A DNA stretch of 64,000 nucleotides from NCBI GenBank assembly GCA_023268155.1, contig JALNKM010000006.1:30193-94192 (forward strand), written 5' to 3'. The notes beneath the pieces were generated by a model. The model saw only the letters and a program-made list of their open reading frames with translations. It did no database searches and was not told where the DNA came from. The DNA comes from Candidatus Geocrenenecus huangii (GTDB lineage: Archaea; Thermoproteota; Nitrososphaeria_A; Caldarchaeales; Wolframiiraptoraceae). The position numbers were made by a program, and so were the translations under genes. This document shows, in pieces, positions 58,757 through 64,000 of the stretch. The number at the start of each line of letters is the position of its first letter. The first letter of the stretch is position 1.

Positions 58757-59491
58757 ATGGATTATCTTGAAGAACTTCGAAAGAAGTGGTGGAAGAAAGT
58801 CGTGAAGAGCAACCTTGAATCTAGGAGGATACGTGTTACGGTTAAGACTCTAAAACCCGAAGAGGCGATAGGGCATCCAGCTAGGAGAGAGTATCCACTA
58901 CTTAAAGGAAAAGAAGTTATGATACAGGCTGACCTAGATAATGCGATTGGTCAAGCGTTTACAGATGAGCCAACTAATTTTGAGGGAACATTAAGAGAGC
59001 TGAATAAACTCGATATAGAAAAGAATTGTTGCAGAGCTTTGCTCACAGCAGGCATAAACGCCACCTATAGACTGTTAGGATTGGTTGAAGGTACGAGGCA
59101 TTGTATAGATGATGGGCCGGAGCAATGTGCGGAGAATATACTGAAATACTTCTATCAGCTTCACAAGGGGTCGAGGATATGTATAGTGGGATTTCAGCCT
59201 GCAATAGTCTACCACCTCTCCAGAAGATTCCATGAAATAAGAGTTACAGACATGAATGAGGAAAATATAGGCAGGGAATATTATGGTGTGGTCGTCGAAT
59301 CTTACACAAGTAATGTAGAAGCGATTAGATGGAGTAATGTTGTGCTCGCAACAGGATCCACGCTCGTCAACAACACAATAAAGGAGATTATCGAGTCGGC
59401 TGAGAATAGACCATTATATTTTTATGGGGTAACCGCCGCGGCATTTTCTTACGAGTTTGGCTTCAAGAGACTTTGCTTCAAATCTCTATAA
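58757..59491 (+). CDS. DUF364 putative metal-chelation protein
   Basis: 244 aa. Family features: GKEVMIQADLDNAIGQAFTD, TAGINATYRLLGLVEGTRHC and the Rossmann-like RICIVGFQPAIVYHLSRRFH with ATGSTLVNNTIKEIIE. DUF364 proteins are proposed heavy-metal chelators and often sit with ABC transporters, as here, 25 bp after the ATPase gene. Several Cys (NCC, HC, QC) could bind metal. Probably handles the imported ion; no experiment is known to me. Confidence 0.82.
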   Translation: MDYLEELRKKWWKKVVKSNLESRRIRVTVKTLKPEEAIGHPARREYPLLKGKEVMIQADLDNAIGQAFTDEPTNFEGTLRELNKLDIEKNCCRALLTAGINATYRLLGLVEGTRHCIDDGPEQCAENILKYFYQLHKGSRICIVGFQPAIVYHLSRRFHEIRVTDMNEENIGREYYGVVVESYTSNVEAIRWSNVVLATGSTLVNNTIKEIIESAENRPLYFYGVTAAAFSYEFGFKRLCFKSL

Positions 59492-59670
59492 CCTTGTAAA
59501 AAGTTCAATAAGACGATCGTTACCAGCAAATTGAAGAGGATATATATTTCCAAGATGCATCTACGTTTCCAATGAGGAAATCTAGATAACTTGTTGAAGA
59601 ATGCTTTTTTAACCCTAACAGTCTTACCCCAATACTGATATCTATATGATAATGTATTTAAATAGCTACG

Positions 59671-60333
59671 TTGGAGCAAATTCCAGGGGGTTTCTCTCCC
59701 TTGACTGTGCTAATCCCACTCGAGAGGGGGAGAGCCGTCGGAAGACTGTATCTGACTTCTTTTGAGAAGCTTGAAATCGGGCATTTGTTGGAGATAGAAC
59801 CTGAAATAGCGAAAGAACTGGAAGATCTTCGGAAAGAAGTTACTGAGAAGAATTGGAAACTCGACTATTCTGACCACTTAGCAATGCTCTCGGGAGAACT
59901 ACATTTAAACAATATAGAGTATCAGTTAATGTCTTGGAGCCTCTTTAAAAGCAACTATAGCATGATGATAGATATAGGAACGGTTCTTCCAGTAGTCAAA
60001 GAAATAAAATTGAGTAAGCTCATCTACAACATACAGACCGACAAGATGACGCACGATAATATATCTATAGATCTTGTAAGAAAAGAGATTACGCATGTTA
60101 ACGACATTTTCTGGAACTGGGAGGAAGGATGGGAGAAAGATCCTGAGAAACTATTGGAGGCTTTTGAGACACTAAAAGTGTTAAGATGGCTTATAGAAGA
60201 AAAAGGGTATTCTCTTAGAGGAGAACCTGATGTAGAAAAATATCGTAAAATACGTGAATCGTTAGAAAGTTCTGGAAAAATAACCAAATCAGCCATCGAC
60301 TACAACTTAGCTAATCTAGATGATAGTAAGTAA
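59671..60333 (+). CDS. Hypothetical protein near the molybdenum island
   Basis: 220 aa, not recognised. Soluble; a beta-rich start (LTVLIPLERGRAVGRLYLTS) then mostly charged helices. No Cys cluster or nucleotide motif. The TTG at 59671 is only ~15 nt after a TATA-like GTATTTAAATAG (59650-59661), so a later start (TTG 59701 or GTG 59707, after a GGGGGT stretch) may be the true one. It stands convergent with the polyferredoxin gene. Confidence 0.55.
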   Translation: MEQIPGGFSPLTVLIPLERGRAVGRLYLTSFEKLEIGHLLEIEPEIAKELEDLRKEVTEKNWKLDYSDHLAMLSGELHLNNIEYQLMSWSLFKSNYSMMIDIGTVLPVVKEIKLSKLIYNIQTDKMTHDNISIDLVRKEITHVNDIFWNWEEGWEKDPEKLLEAFETLKVLRWLIEEKGYSLRGEPDVEKYRKIRESLESSGKITKSAIDYNLANLDDSK

Positions 60334-60345
60334 TAATCGTTGTCC

Positions 60346-62016
60346 CTATCTATAGATGAACCATTTATCATATTCGGCAGGAATGAGCTTAGTCCTCTTA
60401 CAGTCAGGACATAGCTTTAGAGATTCGAGCCTATCTACATTACTCGCACCAACGCTCTCGTATAATTTCTCGATTTTTCTCAGCTTACCTTTCGTTATAA
60501 ATGGTTTACCACATCTAAGACATTTTATGAGCTCCTCCGTGATAAGGGTCTTGGAAGAATCATCGAGCAATCTCGGTATAGAGATGTATTTTTTTACCAT
60601 AATCGCATTTTCCGTACAGATTTGTCTACATAGATTACAGCCTATACACCTCTGGTAAACAAAACCTAGACGTATTGTATCCGGCTCCCTAGTTATCGTG
60701 AAAGCTTTCATCGGACACTTATTGTAGCATAACTCACATATAACGCATTTTTCCTGATCTATCATTACTTCTCCGAATGGACATGGCTCACCACATTCAA
60801 TAAACTCTACTAAAGGTCTTCTATCATCCAACAAACTCTTAACAATATCTATGAACTCGGCTCTTCTATTATATGCTCCGAAATGCTTATCTATGGATTT
60901 TTCTAATTGTTCACTCTTAACACTAGACTTAAACTCGTATAATTTCTCCAGAAAGAACCCTAGATCATTTTCTCCAAACTCGATTAAGATTATTTTTTCT
61001 TGGTTTATGCCTGCTGATTTCAAGATGTTTCTAACCATATTCGTCTTCTGATATAGTATGTGAAGATACTCTAGCTTATTCTCATTTCTTAATACTGGAA
61101 TTATTGTGCCCGCCGCTCCATACAATATCGGAACGAGTAGTATGTTTTCAGATATTAACCCAAGAGTCGGCAATTCTATTGGAAATACTTCTAAAGGTAA
61201 GCTTAACCCCTCCTCAACAAACCTACTCAATAGATAATGGTAATCATTAGAATCGACGTACATTATAGCCTTGGATCGCATTTCTTCTCTATGATTCGTC
61301 AAGATGGTTCTTATCTGGGCTTCTAATTGTTTATCAGTAGATTTAGGTATCTGGATGGCACCTGTAGGACATACTGCTACGCAGACCCCGCAGATACTAC
61401 AATAGTCATAATCTAGGTTTAGTCCACCGTCTTCCGCACTCTTTAGAATTCTTCTAGGACATGAATCGATGCAGAAGCTACATGCTGAAGTCCCAACGCA
61501 TTTCTCTCTCAGTATGACTGGGGTCGGCTGATATACAGTAAGTATCTGTGGTAAAGCTTTAAGTAAGCTTCTTCTAGTAATCTTAGATTGAGCCTTTATT
61601 CTTCTTGGCTTGACCTCCTCAATCAACCGCATATGCATCATCTTCTCAAAGATGCTGCATATCATGAGGCCAAGCTTCAGGGTAGTATGGCTAGAATATT
61701 CTCTCGGTAGGTTTTTGAAAAGTTCTCTTGAAGGTATCAATTCTAGAGATAAAGGATTTAGGCCAGCGCTCTCAACTATGTCGGCGAAAGTCTCTTTATA
61801 CAATGAACAACCGGCAAGTAATACTCCCTTAAAATTCCCTTTTTTCAGTTTTTCACGTATAGTAGCGGGTTCTCTGCAAAGTTCATTAAAGAAGTATACT
61901 GTCGGGATACTTATTGAATCCTTAATATAGTCTTCCAGCTTCTCAAAATTTACCGACTTGATATTTCTCATACATCTACATATAAGTATAGCTATCTCTG
62001 CATCTCTATGCATCAT
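60346..62016 (-). CDS. Polyferredoxin-like protein with C-terminal zinc ribbon
   Basis: About 556 aa. At least four iron-sulfur motifs: CVGTSACSFCIDSCP, CSICGVCVAVCPTGAI (about 209-224), CVICELCYNKCPMKAF and CIGCNLCRQICTENAI; then a zinc-ribbon pair CLRCGKPF and CPDCK near the end. The N-terminal ~140 residues and the middle (~245-430) resemble HdrA/MvhD-like or CoB-type folds only weakly. ATG 62016 (MMHRDAEIAIL) follows GGGAG; ATG 62049 is an alternative. Probably an electron-transfer subunit serving a molybdoenzyme whose catalytic gene is outside the window. Confidence 0.8.
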   Translation of the reverse strand: MMHRDAEIAILICRCMRNIKSVNFEKLEDYIKDSISIPTVYFFNELCREPATIREKLKKGNFKGVLLAGCSLYKETFADIVESAGLNPLSLELIPSRELFKNLPREYSSHTTLKLGLMICSIFEKMMHMRLIEEVKPRRIKAQSKITRRSLLKALPQILTVYQPTPVILREKCVGTSACSFCIDSCPRRILKSAEDGGLNLDYDYCSICGVCVAVCPTGAIQIPKSTDKQLEAQIRTILTNHREEMRSKAIMYVDSNDYHYLLSRFVEEGLSLPLEVFPIELPTLGLISENILLVPILYGAAGTIIPVLRNENKLEYLHILYQKTNMVRNILKSAGINQEKIILIEFGENDLGFFLEKLYEFKSSVKSEQLEKSIDKHFGAYNRRAEFIDIVKSLLDDRRPLVEFIECGEPCPFGEVMIDQEKCVICELCYNKCPMKAFTITREPDTIRLGFVYQRCIGCNLCRQICTENAIMVKKYISIPRLLDDSSKTLITEELIKCLRCGKPFITKGKLRKIEKLYESVGASNVDRLESLKLCPDCKRTKLIPAEYDKWFIYR

Positions 62017-62118
62017 ATAATTTCTCCCTATACCTTTGCATGGATACAATATAGACCTTACTTATCAAACGACGCAATTATGGGAGATTTATATAACCCA
62101 ATTTATGTGAAATCGAGT

Positions 62119-62622
62119 TTATCTACTGCTACTCGGTTGAAGAATGATTTTTAATAGCTGTGGATATTGTTCAGGAAGCTTTATTATTTCTGAGCGATCA
62201 ATGTCTTCAAATGTTGCGAATGCATCTCCTTCAATGTCGGCTACTTCTTCTTTATCCTTAACAAGTACTATCTTTATCGCTTCTTTGTATTGTTTAATCA
62301 ATCTGTAGAAACCCTCTAAGACCAGGAAGTCTATATCCTCTCCTACAAGATTTAACAATTCATCCATGGAGTTGATGCCTCTATTCCTCCAGATTACAGT
62401 TACCTCATTTGGTGAGATTATTATGTTGGGGTTTGCCCCTGCCTCACCATGTTTCCAGCTATCTTTACCTGATTGGTCTATACTAAAATTGGCGTGATGA
62501 ACATGCTTAGCGCTTGCAACCCTAAACCCCATATCTCTTAAACTCTTAATCAACATCGTTGTAAGCCTAGTCTTTCCGGATTTCTTATGACCGACAACAG
62601 CAATAACCTTCAAAAAAGACAC
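62119..62622 (-). CDS. mobB: Molybdopterin-guanine dinucleotide synthesis protein B
   Basis: 167 aa. P-loop VVGHKKSGKTRLTTML and MobB signatures: VASAKHVHHANFSIDQSGKD, GANPNIIISPNEVTVI and DIDFLVLEGFYRL. Binds GTP and assists MobA. GTG 62622 (MSFLKVIAVVG) lies about 30 nt after a TATA-like TATTTAATATTT, favouring leaderless initiation; an upstream ATG 62646 is less likely. Pairs with mobA 267 bp upstream on the same strand. Confidence 0.92.
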   Translation of the reverse strand: MSFLKVIAVVGHKKSGKTRLTTMLIKSLRDMGFRVASAKHVHHANFSIDQSGKDSWKHGEAGANPNIIISPNEVTVIWRNRGINSMDELLNLVGEDIDFLVLEGFYRLIKQYKEAIKIVLVKDKEEVADIEGDAFATFEDIDRSEIIKLPEQYPQLLKIILQPSSSR

Positions 62623-62888
62623 CTGATATGAGCCAGCCCAAGCCAAATATTAAATATTCTTTTCCATAGATGTCTCGATCATAGTATAAGTAAAAGATTC
62701 GGAGTAGATGGGTTTTACGAATGCAATTCTGAAATACAGATTCATATATTATCCTTCAATCCCATTTAATGGATAAAACGATTTTAAGGTAAATGGCAAG
62801 GTATACGAGATTAACGTCTGAAATGGGCTGACCATGCTAAAGGTTCAGAGACAGAATATCGACAAGCCTTATCTCCGATACTTTACAC

Positions 62889-63782
62889 TCATCCAGGTAT
62901 GTGACGTTTAGCTTTATTCCATTTCAATTCATTAACGCATTTTTGGATCTTAAGATCTATCTTAGGGTCTTGTCCCGTTAAGCATCTTTTTACATCCATC
63001 AATGCATGTAGGGCTAGATGATATATGTTTAAGCTGAGATACTGCTCTGCCTCTAATCCGTACATCTTTAATGCTATATCGATTTCTCGAGAGTTTTCAG
63101 CAGCTAACGCTCGTAGGAAAGAGGGGTCAGAGCTCTCCAGGTATATGTTGTCTTTAACTGTTCCATCCACAGGAGGGGCCTGTGGATTAGATATCTCTTC
63201 TCTGAAATTTACCCCTATGAGCTTCTTCGGCTCACTAGTTATATTCTTTACGTGAACTAGGAGTATCTTGTTACAGCCTCTGAAAGTATCCGTTGCACGA
63301 CCATAAATTCCACGGAGCTCTCTAACTATTCCAAGATTTCTCCTAGCATTTTTCGTAAAGTATTGTATCGTTGAAGACAGAGATCCATTCCCCCATATTA
63401 TGCTTCCACAATCTACATTCGAGCTTCGGCATATATCTACAAAGCATTTCAGACTTCTACCATCAATCCACGGCATGTCTCCTGGAATTATAAGGTACTC
63501 ATCAGCCTCAACCATGAATAATGCGGTAAGCATCCCTCTAAGAGGTCCACTGCAATTAATGCTCGGATCATCAAGAATGAATCCATCAACGTTAATCCGT
63601 AATTCTTCTAGAAGCTGGGATGCTCGTTCATAACTCCTAACCAAGAGAAGAATCTTATCCGATATACTTCTAGCCGCATTTGCAGGTATCGATATAAGAG
63701 GCTTATCCTGAATCCTCCATAAATATTTGTCTTCTCCAAACCTTTCTGATAATCCACCCGCCAACAATATGCCATAAAGCAT
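62889..63782 (-). CDS. mobA: MobA-like nucleotidyltransferase with C-terminal extension
   Basis: 297 aa. Adds GMP (or CMP) to molybdopterin. N-terminal signature GILLAGGLSERFGEDKYL (about 4-21), GPLRGMLTALFMVEADEYLI and the IPGDMPWID acidic motif (about 98-106). It is ~90-100 residues longer than bacterial MobA; the tail (from about 200: ESSDPSFLRALAAENSREID) is helical and conserved-looking and may bind a partner or the apoenzyme. Last gene before the window end. Confidence 0.88.
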   Translation of the reverse strand: MLYGILLAGGLSERFGEDKYLWRIQDKPLISIPANAARSISDKILLLVRSYERASQLLEELRINVDGFILDDPSINCSGPLRGMLTALFMVEADEYLIIPGDMPWIDGRSLKCFVDICRSSNVDCGSIIWGNGSLSSTIQYFTKNARRNLGIVRELRGIYGRATDTFRGCNKILLVHVKNITSEPKKLIGVNFREEISNPQAPPVDGTVKDNIYLESSDPSFLRALAAENSREIDIALKMYGLEAEQYLSLNIYHLALHALMDVKRCLTGQDPKIDLKIQKCVNELKWNKAKRHIPG

Positions 63783-64000
63783 CTTGACTCAACTAGATCT
63801 ACCGGGTGTACCGAGATTAATAAATTATCTCAGGTCTGAGATATAAGTTTTCTAGATGTCTTGGAAATAAGGCCCTCAACACGACATCGTTTTTTATGTG
63901 TGGAGGTTACTATGATGAACAGCTGTCTGATCAGTAAAAATGGGAAGTAGAGAGGAATAATGTTTATTTCTAAGATGGGCTAAGTTTCTATATGCCTTTA

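Noticed and set aside
59449..59679. Minus-strand 76-aa frame between DUF364 and the next gene
   Set aside because: Overlaps the DUF364 3' end and a promoter; no recognisable fold.
63912..63960. ATGATGA followed by CTGA, box C/D-like, near the window end
   Set aside because: The two motifs are only about 8 nt apart, with no convincing C' and D boxes after them.
1..64000. CRISPR arrays, complete transposons or prophage
   Set aside because: No regularly spaced repeats, transposase or phage structural genes were seen by eye.

Overview
The window reads as a chromosome segment of a thermophilic archaeon, most likely from the Thermoproteota (TACK) branch; I cannot place it more finely. Support: archaeal/eukaryal-type information genes (aIF5B, eS6, eS24, eS31, Rpo11, Csl4, Dph2, Kae1), the archaea-specific GatDE amidotransferase, CarS of archaeal lipid synthesis, an ESCRT-III/CdvB protein, a tRNA-Trp split by an archaeal BHB intron, and many leaderless genes with TTG or GTG starts about 25 nt after a TATA box. 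Composition is AT-rich (about 40% GC by eye). There is no CRISPR array, rRNA operon, complete insertion sequence or obvious prophage.

Layout. 0-21 kb is mostly housekeeping: an edge-truncated MBL nuclease, a CBS protein with a ribosome-hibernation-like tail, glutamine synthetase, tRNA-Trp, GatDE, pyruvate kinase, tRNA-Leu, a QueT-like transporter behind a structured intergenic region, prephenate dehydratase, a Fap7-like kinase, a PUA protein, a membrane-anchored coiled-coil/AbrB protein, a mini-GatC plus GatA pair and a Moco enzyme. 21-34 kb holds CarS, CdvB, endonuclease V, the dph2-csl4-rpo11 set, a KaiC-family ATPase carrying a mini-intein and overlapping a primase-like gene, a NAD(P)HX epimerase, and a DNA methylase overlapping a gene of unknown function. 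34-39 kb is a sulfur-mobilisation island (cysteine desulfurase, IscU, TusA-like, SufS, transsulfuration PLP enzyme). 39-44 kb has Kae1, MoaA and the aIF5B/eS6/eS24/eS31 translation cluster.

44.8-54.9 kb is the most distinctive part. One tight minus-strand operon encodes DsrC, a Tat-type Rieske protein, a cytochrome b with a PEWY motif, a small membrane protein, DsrM and DsrK. Upstream lie HemA, a CbiA/DsrN-like amidase and a Met8-like siroheme synthase. I infer a membrane complex joining a bc-type quinol module to DsrMK and to the DsrC trisulfide/thiol carrier, with siroheme (amide) supply encoded beside it. DsrAB is not in the window.

54.9-63.8 kb looks like a molybdenum-enzyme support island: a Tfx regulator, a TorD-like chaperone broken by one frameshift, an ABC transporter (binding protein, permease, ATPase with TOBE-like tail), a DUF364 metal-related protein, a polyferredoxin, MobB and MobA. 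With MoaA at 39.9 kb and the Moco enzyme at 19.9 kb it points to respiratory or detoxifying molybdenum or tungsten enzymes.

The best candidates for something undescribed are the Rieske/cyt b-DsrMKC operon with its palindromic upstream sites, the structured element before the queT-like gene, the CBS-S30AE fusion, the membrane AbrB protein and the methylase-partner gene pair.
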